Below, piece by piece: positions 1-6,794 of a DNA stretch of 6,794 nucleotides (positions are counted from its first letter, which is position 1; the number at the start of each line of letters is the position of its first letter). Location of the stretch: NCBI GenBank assembly GCA_024278035.1, contig JAJRUA010000418.1, forward strand, positions 1-6,794, in the 5' to 3' direction. Source of the stretch: Planctomycetota bacterium (GTDB taxonomy: Bacteria; Planctomycetota; Planctomycetia; Pirellulales; Lacipirellulaceae). The notes under the pieces were generated by a model. The model searched no databases. It saw only the letters and a program-made list of their open reading frames with translations, and had not been told where the DNA came from. Made by a program: the position numbers and the translations under genes.

Positions 1-123
1 GCCGCACACGGACCGTCTGCTACAAGGTTTGCAAAATGGTTCCTGAGACCAAAACTTGCTCTTACCGAGTATGCAAGATGGTTCCTGAGTGCCGCACACG
101 GACCGTTTGCTACAACGTTTGTG
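1..123 (+). repeat. Degenerate tandem repeats inside the YTV-repeat gene
   Basis: Bases 1-31 recur at 91-121 with two mismatches (period 90 bases, 30 codons). An 18-base block at 30-47 recurs at 72-89 with one mismatch (offset 42). The near-identity at DNA level implies recent duplication or homogenisation of repeat units; further units probably lie upstream of the window. Confidence 0.85.
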
Positions 124-344
124 TTCCACAACAATGCCAACGTACGGTAACCTGCTACAAGAGCGTTGCACGCCAGGTTCCTTACACGGTAACCAAGTGC
201 GTTCCACGTACGGTTTGCAAGCAGATTCCTTGCAAGGTGCTTTGCACGAACCCGGCCTGTGCTGAGGCGGGTGGTGCTGGTGCTGCTGCTGGAGCTTGCT
301 CCGACTGTGGTGCCTCGGCTGGCGACTGCGGTTGCAACGGCTGA
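1..344 (+). CDS. Cys-rich YTV-repeat protein, C-terminal part (5' end outside window)
   Basis: The reading frame is open from the left edge (first full codon at base 3) to TGA at 342-344, so about 113 C-terminal residues are visible. It holds 18 cysteines and repeated short blocks of the type RTRTVCYKVC, KMVPE, RTVTCY and VPYTVTKC, which match the YTV repeat family described from Rhodopirellula-type planctomycetes, where such proteins are associated with the proteinaceous cell wall. The last 30 or so residues change to a Gly/Ala stretch interrupted by Cys pairs (ACSDCG, DCGCNG). The role is probably structural: an extracellular or wall protein cross-linked by disulfides. No catalytic motif is seen, and any signal peptide would lie upstream of the window. 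The first ATG visible (36) falls inside a repeat and is unlikely to be the true start. A strong terminator follows 105 bases downstream. Family assignment is fairly sure; function is inferred. Confidence 0.82.
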   Translation, partial: RTRTVCYKVCKMVPETKTCSYRVCKMVPECRTRTVCYNVCVPQQCQRTVTCYKSVARQVPYTVTKCVPRTVCKQIPCKVLCTNPACAEAGGAGAAAGACSDCGASAGDCGCNG

Positions 345-449
345 GAGTTGAAGAGTAACGAAAGACGAAACCCCGCTTCCTTCAAAAAGGCCGCGCCCTT
401 AGTAACGGCGGACCTACAGTAAGGAAGAAGGCTGGTCAAAAACTGATAG

Positions 450-486
450 GCGGCCCGGTTCACCTGGAACCGGGCCGCTTTTTTTT
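450..486 (+). terminator. Rho-independent terminator of the YTV-repeat gene
   Basis: A perfect 11-base GC-rich stem (450-460 with 468-478) and a 7-base loop are followed at once by eight T residues (479-486). The T tract lies on the plus-strand side, so it ends transcription of the upstream YTV gene. Read from the other strand the hairpin is not followed directly by a T run, so it would be a poor terminator for the convergent DUF1844 gene. The 105 bases between the YTV stop and the stem show no other recognisable element. Confidence 0.93.
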
Positions 487-542
487 CGTCGATTGGGTTC
501 CTCAGCGTTTTTTTGCTGTGAGCCGTATAAGGACTACGGATT

Positions 543-926
543 TTACTTCTGCTCTGCTGCGACGAAGGCCATACGCAGTTGGTGCAAGACATCGTCCAGA
601 GCGATTGTCTCTTCCGAGGTGAGATTGCCCGCGGTCTTTTCCTTGAGTAAGTCGAGTGTATCGATCAGGTACTTCGCCTGATTGCGGCGTAGGATTGTTT
701 CGCCGGTGACAGGATGGGGGAGGTGCCCCATGGAGAGCAACGCCTCAGTCGCTAGGGACGACATCAACATGCCAATCGAAGCGGGTGGCATGGGCGGGTC
801 GGTATCGCTTGGCTCTTCGGGCGCTGGCATCTCCGGCTCAGAAGCTTTCTTTTCAACCGCTTCTTTCTCCGCTTGCACTTGCGATTTCCAGTCCTCGTCG
901 ATGATGATTTTTTTTTCTTCGCTCAT
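543..926 (-). CDS. DUF1844 domain protein
   Basis: This is a 127-residue protein with ATG at 926-924 and TAA at 545-543. Residues 1-27 are highly charged (MSEEKKIIIDEDWKSQ), residues 28-48 are a Pro/Glu-rich linker, and residues 49-125 match the DUF1844 pattern: SSLATEALLSMG, then the PVTGE turn, then a helix with AKYLIDTLDLLKEKTAGNLT and a closing LRMAFVAA. Members are small, apparently cytoplasmic helical proteins of unknown biochemical role; no catalytic residues are visible. The gene lies 102 bases downstream of pyrG on the same strand and could be co-transcribed with it, although the spacer holds two hairpins. There is no clear Shine-Dalgarno sequence before the ATG, but the N-terminal residues resemble other planctomycete members, which supports this start. 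Codons 3-7 contain a run of nine A residues. Family call is good; function unknown. Confidence 0.87.
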   Translation of the reverse strand: MSEEKKIIIDEDWKSQVQAEKEAVEKKASEPEMPAPEEPSDTDPPMPPASIGMLMSSLATEALLSMGHLPHPVTGETILRRNQAKYLIDTLDLLKEKTAGNLTSEETIALDDVLHQLRMAFVAAEQK

Positions 927-961
927 CTTGATTGGGGCTCGTTGGTCGGTTGGGATTTTTT

Positions 962-1005
962 CCGCTCCAGGATGGAGCGGCTATAGCCCCGCCATCCTGG
1001 CGGGG
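962..1005. repeat. Paired hairpins with mutually complementary loops in the pyrG-DUF1844 spacer
   Basis: Two perfect 8-base stems, each with a 3-base loop, sit six bases apart: 962-969 with 973-980 (loop GGA) and 987-994 with 998-1005 (loop TCC). The loops complement each other. More than that, the 9-mer centred on the first loop (967-975, CCAGGATGG) is the exact reverse complement of the 9-mer centred on the second (992-1000), so two short hairpins or one longer stem can form. In transcription of pyrG toward the DUF1844 gene the element is followed by an A run, not a T run, so it is not a normal intrinsic terminator. It may be a REP-like repeat, an mRNA processing or stability element, or a regulatory fold. 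Confidence 0.75.
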
Positions 1006-1028
1006 AACCTTGGGGAGAACTCTTACGG

Positions 1029-2825
<1,797 letters not shown>

Positions 2826-2876
2826 TCAATTTGCAGCCTCTAAAAACGCGGCGAGAGAGAGGAGATAGAAATTCGT

Positions 2877-2942
2877 TAGCAGCCGCAGGCGGAAGCCAGC
2901 GGAGACGAGTGAAGGGGAACCGCCGGCTTCCGCCTGCGGCTA
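2877..2942. repeat. Large intergenic palindrome
   Basis: Two 22-base arms (2881-2902 and 2920-2941) are reverse complements with a single mismatch and enclose a 17-base loop. Allowing a 3-base bulge on the left, the pairing extends by two more bases to 2877 and 2942. The arms begin AGCCGCAGGCGGAAGCC. It lies between divergent pyrG and the oxidoreductase gene, and neither strand has a T run after it, so it is not a standard terminator. It resembles palindromic intergenic repeats that I recall being common in Pirellulales genomes; I cannot confirm the copy number here. Confidence 0.8.
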
Positions 2943-2977
2943 GGATATCTCTTGATGGGCCTTACGATTACACTCAT

Positions 2978-2984
2978 AAGGAGG
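2978..2984 (+). promoter_or_regulatory. Strong Shine-Dalgarno-like AAGGAGG upstream of the oxidoreductase gene
   Basis: AAGGAGG stands seven bases before a GTG (2992) but 39 bases before the ATG (3024) chosen for the oxidoreductase. The GTG is in another frame and opens only a 30-codon reading frame ending at TGA 3082-3084, which overlaps the oxidoreductase start. It may serve a short leader peptide with translational coupling, or be a chance match. Confidence 0.35.
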
Positions 2985-3023
2985 CTTCCCCGTGCCGCCC
3001 GCTCTCCCCACTTTGCCTTCGTC

Positions 3024-4607
3024 ATGCTGCTTGAAGACCTTACCGCACTTGCCCAAGAGACGCTGGATCCCAACTGCGTGGTGATCGTTGGTGCGGGAGC
3101 CGTGGGGACGCATCTTGCGGTGCAAATCGCCCGCCAAGGACGGCAGGTTGTGCTGCTGGAGTCGGGCGACCGAACGATTGGCAGTTTCTCTTCCGAGACG
3201 TTTGGCGTGGTAGGTCGCCCGCATGACGGGATCGCTATCGGAAGAACGGTCGCGCTCGGTGGTACCTCCAACCTCTGGGGGGGGCAACTCGTGGAGTTCA
3301 TGCCCTCCGACCTGGACGGGCGAGACTGGCTTCCCGGCTCGCGCTGGCCGATTCGGTACGAGGAACTCGCCCCTTACTACGCCAAGACGTACGAAGCGCT
3401 CGGGATCGAGAAAAGCCTGCACGACGATACGGCCGTCTGGAAGGGCATCAGAAAAAAGCCGCCTGAGCTTGCCCAAAATATCGAGGTTTTTCTAACCCGA
3501 TGGCTCAAGACGCCCAACATAGCGGCCCACTATGAGAAGGAAGTCGAGTCGCTACCGAACTTGTTGGTGGTACTCAATACGAAGACCGTCGGTTTTGAGA
3601 CAGATGACGAGCGTCTGACCGGCGTGGTGGTCGCCGGCAAAAAGGGAGGGCGGCAGGCAATCCTTGGACGAGCTATCGTGCTTGCAGCCGGGACGATCGA
3701 AAACTCACGCCTCTTGCTCCACGCCGCGGCGGACACCTCTTGGGATTGCCCGTGGCGGGGCAACGACAACGTCGGTCGATGGTTCCAAGACCATCTTGGC
3801 GGGAAGGTCGCCCACATTCGCCCGCGTAACACAAAGGCTTTTTATAATCTCTTTTGTACGGTTGTTCTCCGTGGCCAGAAATTCCAGCCCAAGGTGCGGC
3901 TTCGTAACGCTATTATTGAAGAAGAACCCCTGCTCAACTGCCAAGCGATGATCGCCTTCGAGAGCTCGGTTCGTGAGAACTTGGTTTTTCTCAAGCAGTT
4001 TGTGAAGGCGGCCGTTTATAGCCGGAAGATCGGGTCGCTGACTGACTTGGTTCGCAATGTGTTGGCCTGTTCGCGACATATGATTCCGCTGATGTGGAAG
4101 TTTGTTATCGAACACCGAATTTTGATTCCGAGCGGATCGCGTATCTCGCTGCTCGTGCAAGCGGAGGTCGAGCCTTTGCGAGAGAGCCGTGTTTTAATTG
4201 ACTCGGAAGTGTGCGGTGAGGATGGTTTGCCGAAGGTGCTGCTCGATTGGCGTCTCTCGGGGCGTGAGCTGCCGGATATCCTGACTTTCACTCGCCGAGT
4301 TGAGCAGGCGCTCAAAGAAGCAGGGCTTGCGGACCTTGATTTGGAACCAGAGCTAGTGGCTGAAGACCCCGCGTTTCTCGACACGTTGCACGATACCAAT
4401 CACCATGCGGGTGGCTGCGTGGCAGGCGAGTCGGAAGCCGACGGAGTGGTCGATCGCAACCTGCGTGTTTTTGGAACCGACAACCTCTACACAGCCGGTG
4501 CCTGCGTGTTTCGTACTTGTAGTAACGCCAACACCACTTTCACGGCCATGGCGCTCGCAACGCGCCTCGCCGATCACCTCACCCGTGGCCATCATGCAGC
4601 AGATTGA
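3024..4607 (+). CDS. GMC-family FAD-dependent oxidoreductase
   Basis: This is a 527-residue flavoprotein of the glucose-methanol-choline type, expected to oxidise an alcohol or sugar hydroxyl using FAD. The dinucleotide-binding motif VGAGAVG is at residues 22-28, with Glu46 at the end of the second strand (LLESG) placed to bind the FAD ribose. GGTSNLWGG (79-87) is the family's flavin-contact loop, and LAAGTIENSRLLL follows in the middle of the protein. The C-terminal signature is present: His460 in NHHAGGC, then VDRNLRVFGTDNLYTAGA, then Asn503 in the NTTFT motif; this His/Asn pair matches the catalytic pair of the family. No signal peptide or membrane segment is evident. ATG 3024 is chosen because MLLEDLTAL leads directly into the FAD domain; an in-frame ATG at 2955 would add 23 Arg-rich residues of no known domain. 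Its end overlaps the aldo/keto reductase start by 14 bases, implying an operon. Substrate is unknown. Confidence 0.93.
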   Translation: MLLEDLTALAQETLDPNCVVIVGAGAVGTHLAVQIARQGRQVVLLESGDRTIGSFSSETFGVVGRPHDGIAIGRTVALGGTSNLWGGQLVEFMPSDLDGRDWLPGSRWPIRYEELAPYYAKTYEALGIEKSLHDDTAVWKGIRKKPPELAQNIEVFLTRWLKTPNIAAHYEKEVESLPNLLVVLNTKTVGFETDDERLTGVVVAGKKGGRQAILGRAIVLAAGTIENSRLLLHAAADTSWDCPWRGNDNVGRWFQDHLGGKVAHIRPRNTKAFYNLFCTVVLRGQKFQPKVRLRNAIIEEEPLLNCQAMIAFESSVRENLVFLKQFVKAAVYSRKIGSLTDLVRNVLACSRHMIPLMWKFVIEHRILIPSGSRISLLVQAEVEPLRESRVLIDSEVCGEDGLPKVLLDWRLSGRELPDILTFTRRVEQALKEAGLADLDLEPELVAEDPAFLDTLHDTNHHAGGCVAGESEADGVVDRNLRVFGTDNLYTAGACVFRTCSNANTTFTAMALATRLADHLTRGHHAAD

Positions 4608-5490
4608 TTTCCAACCGCTCGGACGCCAAGTCTCTTGCTTGGGGCTTGGGTGCGCACGGCTTGATGGGCGGATCGGACTCCGCCGCTCGCGACGTTTGTT
4701 GGAAACGGCTCTCGAACTGGGGATCACCTACTTTGATGTTGCCGCATCGTACGGCACAGCGGAAGAAGCTCTTGGAGAAGTTCTGGGCGGAGCCCATGAG
4801 GTGGTGATTGCCACCAAGGTGGGGCCCCCGGAGCCACCGTACAACGCCACCAAAATGCGACTCAAGACTCTCGTGCGTCCGGTGCTTGATCGTGTGCGTC
4901 GTCTGAAAATGTTCCTCCGAAACACAACGGCCCCTCCGCCTCAAACGCCGGGCCTTCGCCCCCGTTATGATTTTTCTCAAGAAAGAATCGAGCAATCCTT
5001 GCAGGCAAGCTTAAAGCGGTTGCGACGCGACCGGGTGGACGTGTTGCTAGCCCACGAGCCGAACCGACTCGACTTACTGCCCGAATTGGAAGCACGGTTT
5101 CAATCGCTGGTGGATGGCGGAGCCGTAGGGGCCTTTGGCGTGGGCGTTGATGTGCGTGAAGACCAGTGGGCGCCGTTCGGATCGATCTGGCAATCGGGCT
5201 GGCCGGGCGAATCGGTTGCTAAGAGCCTACCCCAGAACCTATCGGGAGGCATCCGGCGGTCGAAGAAGACCGAAGTGGGAACGTGCAGTAAGTACCAACA
5301 GGAGATCACCCGCAATTTTCACGGTGTACTGCGCTACGCATCGCAAGATCAACTCGGAAGAAGGGCCATCCCGCCAGCCGAGCTGATTCGCAATGCAAGA
5401 CGAGCGGCTCCTAATTCCGTCTTGCTCGTTTCGGCATCGACACCAGAGCGGTTACGCCAGCTTGTTGAGGCAGCCGACGTAAGGCTGTAG
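4594..5490 (+). CDS. Aldo/keto reductase family protein
   Basis: This 298-residue protein should be an NAD(P)H-dependent reductase of aldehydes or ketones with a TIM-barrel fold. The catalytic tetrad is complete: Asp48 and Tyr53 in YFDVAASYG, Lys75 in IATKVG, and His154 in VLLAHEPN. The strand-helix pattern continues through SLKRLRRDRVDVLL (139-152) and GAVGAFGVG, and a typical closing motif (SVLLVSASTPERLRQLVEA) stands near the C-terminus. Two oddities: the Lys-to-His interval is about 79 residues because of a basic, Pro-rich insertion (about 84-125), and the stretch between about 200 and 250 is diverged from common family members. ATG 4594 overlaps the oxidoreductase gene by 14 bases and lacks an obvious Shine-Dalgarno, as expected for translational coupling; an in-frame GTG at 4585 is an alternative start. 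The gene ends five bases from the convergent glycosyltransferase gene. Substrate unknown. Confidence 0.92.
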   Translation: MQQIDFQPLGRQVSCLGLGCARLDGRIGLRRSRRLLETALELGITYFDVAASYGTAEEALGEVLGGAHEVVIATKVGPPEPPYNATKMRLKTLVRPVLDRVRRLKMFLRNTTAPPPQTPGLRPRYDFSQERIEQSLQASLKRLRRDRVDVLLAHEPNRLDLLPELEARFQSLVDGGAVGAFGVGVDVREDQWAPFGSIWQSGWPGESVAKSLPQNLSGGIRRSKKTEVGTCSKYQQEITRNFHGVLRYASQDQLGRRAIPPAELIRNARRAAPNSVLLVSASTPERLRQLVEAADVRL

Positions 5491-5495
5491 ACACG

Positions 5496-6383
5496 CTACC
5501 GGCGTTCGACCGTTCCGCCTAGCCGAACTCGCAAAAACTCCAAGACGCCAATGTAGTGCATAAGCGTCATCACTCCCGCCAGCTTCACCCCAGACCACGG
5601 GCCGTAACCACGAGAGCGGAGTCGCTTCTGGGCTCGTCGGATTTGGCCAAAATTAGGAAAGACAAATCGCGCAGCCGTTCGCCAGAAGTCGAACGAGAAA
5701 AGCGATCGGCTGTTGCGTTGGTGTCGGCCTCCGATAACACGCCGCCGTTTTCGTACGAGTTCTTCCATGCTGGCCCGGGCCGGGTGGCCAACGATCACTT
5801 CGGGGCAATAAACGGTCGGGATGTCTGCCTCACCAGCCCGTTGGCACCATTCGCCGTCGCCGCCGGAAAGAAGTTTTTGGTTGAACGGTCCGACAGCGTC
5901 GAATGCCGTTCGGGTTGCCAGCAAGTTGGCCGTGACCGAGTAGCCGGATTCACGGATGCTCGTTTCTTGATCGAATCCGGTCGCGATATCCAAGAGTTCT
6001 ACGGTCTTCGGTCGTTTAGGATCCGCGGCAAAAACATCCACGCGCCCGCCCACCACGATTTCTCCCTCTGCCTTCTCTAGGGCCGCCAGCCCAGAGGCCA
6101 GCCAATTCTCCTCCGGCACGCAATCCGAGTCCGTAAACGCCAGCATTTCGCCTTGGGAAATTTCGAGCGCACGGTTTCTTGCCGCGAAAGACCCGGGGAT
6201 CGCTTCCGACGTGAACTTCGCGAAAGGGTACTTTTCAACCAGCGTCTGGGGAGGGGCGTCCGAGCCGTTGTCAACGACGATCACTTCCATCTGATCTTGA
6301 GGAAGCGTTTGCCGCGCAAGAGCATCGAGGCACGTTGCCAGGCGTGCGTCGTTGAACACTGGGATGATGACGGAGATTTTCAC
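5496..6383 (-). CDS. Glycosyltransferase family 2 protein
   Basis: The enzyme is expected to transfer a sugar from a nucleotide-sugar donor to a growing glycan or lipid-linked acceptor on the cytoplasmic face of the membrane. The 295 residues hold a GT-A fold: SVIIPVFND (4-12), the nucleotide-binding VVDNGS (36-41), the metal-binding DSD (85-87) in AFTDSDCVPEENWL, and the acceptor-side GGDGEW (174-179) with the likely catalytic acidic residues, followed by an Arg-rich RKRRR segment (211-215). Residues about 265-290 are moderately hydrophobic and may touch the membrane, but no full transmembrane segment is clear. GTG at 6383-6381 is chosen since the domain begins at once (VKISVIIP). An in-frame CTG at 6395-6393, five bases after a GAGG, is an alternative; the ATG at 6575 would overlap the upstream gene by 163 bases and add unrelated Arg/Pro-rich residues. 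It follows the GT4 gene after a 29-base gap, so the two are probably one operon. Confidence 0.93.
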   Translation of the reverse strand: MKISVIIPVFNDARLATCLDALARQTLPQDQMEVIVVDNGSDAPPQTLVEKYPFAKFTSEAIPGSFAARNRALEISQGEMLAFTDSDCVPEENWLASGLAALEKAEGEIVVGGRVDVFAADPKRPKTVELLDIATGFDQETSIRESGYSVTANLLATRTAFDAVGPFNQKLLSGGDGEWCQRAGEADIPTVYCPEVIVGHPARASMEELVRKRRRVIGGRHQRNSRSLFSFDFWRTAARFVFPNFGQIRRAQKRLRSRGYGPWSGVKLAGVMTLMHYIGVLEFLRVRLGGTVERR

Positions 6384-6412
6384 TTGAATCGGCAGTGTGG
6401 CCTCTAGGGCGG

Positions 6413-6794
6413 TTATGGGTGGCGCGTCGCTACTTCGAGCAGCAGGTCCTCGAGTCGTTCGACTTGCATCTGGGTGCTCATTCGCGACAGTTTCTCTCGG
6501 GCTGCGCGGCCCATTTGTTCGCGTAGCGAGGGTTGTTGGGCAAGCGTCTGCATGTGGTCTCCCATCGTTTGCCAATCGAGTTCGTCACACAACAGGCCGG
6601 TCTCCCCCTCGTCAATTTGCTCAGGGATACTCGCATGGCGTGTTGAAATGATCGGCAGGCCACTGCCGGCCGCTTCGCCGATCGCCACGGGCCAACCTTC
6701 TTTGTCACCATTCTCCGCCGTCACGGAGTGTTGCACAAAGACACCCGCCCCCGCCAGTCGCTCCTTAACCACTGCGATAGGCTGAATCCCCAGC
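6413..6794 (-). CDS. Glycosyltransferase family 4 (group 1) protein, C-terminal part (5' end outside window)
   Basis: The frame is open at the right edge and ends with TAA at 6415-6413, leaving about 126 C-terminal residues. They form the donor-binding half of a GT-B glycosyltransferase: VKERLAGAGVFVQHS, then the retaining-enzyme EX7E motif (EGWPVAIGE), GLPIISTRHASIPEQI, and EGETGLLCD, followed by helices (QPSLREQMGRAAREKL) that commonly close such enzymes. It would use a nucleotide-sugar donor in synthesis of a surface polysaccharide or glycolipid; donor and acceptor cannot be told from this part. The GTG at 6772 is internal, since family sequence continues upstream of it (LGIQPIAV). The GT2 gene follows 29 bases downstream on the same strand, consistent with a glycan-synthesis operon that extends beyond the window. 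Confidence 0.94.
   Translation of the reverse strand, partial: LGIQPIAVVKERLAGAGVFVQHSVTAENGDKEGWPVAIGEAAGSGLPIISTRHASIPEQIDEGETGLLCDELDWQTMGDHMQTLAQQPSLREQMGRAAREKLSRMSTQMQVERLEDLLLEVATRHP

Noticed and set aside
1..123. CRISPR-like array
   Set aside because: The repeats are in frame, lack unique spacers of constant length, and encode a protein repeat.
182..592. 136-codon minus-strand open frame over the YTV gene end and terminator
   Set aside because: It runs through the strong terminator and the DUF1844 3' end, and its Ala/Pro/Gln-rich segment is just the complement of the Gly/Ala-Cys tail of the YTV protein.
962..1005. Intrinsic terminator for pyrG
   Set aside because: On the pyrG transcript the hairpins are followed by an A-rich run, not a U run, so the standard terminator pattern is missing.
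2940..3476. 178-codon minus-strand open frame opposite the oxidoreductase start
   Set aside because: It is antisense to the conserved FAD-binding domain and has no domain or plausible start context.
5556..6080. 174-codon plus-strand open frame opposite the GT2 gene
   Set aside because: It is antisense to the conserved catalytic domain of the glycosyltransferase; the translation is Arg/Ser-rich without motifs.
6384..6575. Extended N-terminus of the GT2 protein from the ATG at 6575
   Set aside because: It would overlap the upstream glycosyltransferase gene by 163 bases, and the added 64 residues are Arg/Pro/Thr-rich with no homology to the family; the domain starts at the GTG at 6383.

Overview
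The window most likely comes from a planctomycete, probably of the Pirellulales. The best evidence is a Cys-rich YTV-repeat protein at the left edge, a family I know only from planctomycetes such as Rhodopirellula. Supporting evidence is a short DUF1844 protein with a charged N-terminal tail next to pyrG, the moderately high GC content, and long intergenic palindromes. No genus can be named from the sequence alone.

Layout, left to right. The 3' end of a YTV-repeat cell-surface protein gene (+, bases 1-344) is followed by a strong intrinsic terminator (450-486). Facing it is a minus-strand pair: pyrG (CTP synthase, 1029-2738) and, downstream, a DUF1844 gene (543-926). They are separated by a 102-base spacer holding two adjacent hairpins that can refold into one another. 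A 285-base divergent intergenic region (2739-3023) contains a short hairpin in the presumed pyrG leader and a 22-base-arm palindrome (2881-2941). Next comes a plus-strand pair with a 14-base overlap: a GMC-type FAD oxidoreductase (3024-4607) and an aldo/keto reductase (4594-5490). It meets, almost end to end (5 bases apart), a minus-strand pair of glycosyltransferases: a GT2 enzyme (5496-6383) and the C-terminal part of a GT4 enzyme (6413 to beyond the right edge).

Functionally, the left half is housekeeping (CTP synthesis) beside a structural wall-type protein. The right half looks like the edge of a surface-glycan or glycoconjugate locus, with two glycosyltransferases and two redox enzymes that could modify a sugar or another alcohol/carbonyl substrate. 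That link is inferred from proximity only. I found no tRNA, rRNA, CRISPR array, insertion sequence or phage gene, and nothing that clearly amounts to an undescribed system. The most interesting unexplained signals are the switch-like double hairpin between pyrG and the DUF1844 gene, the large palindrome, and the GMC/aldo-keto reductase cassette.
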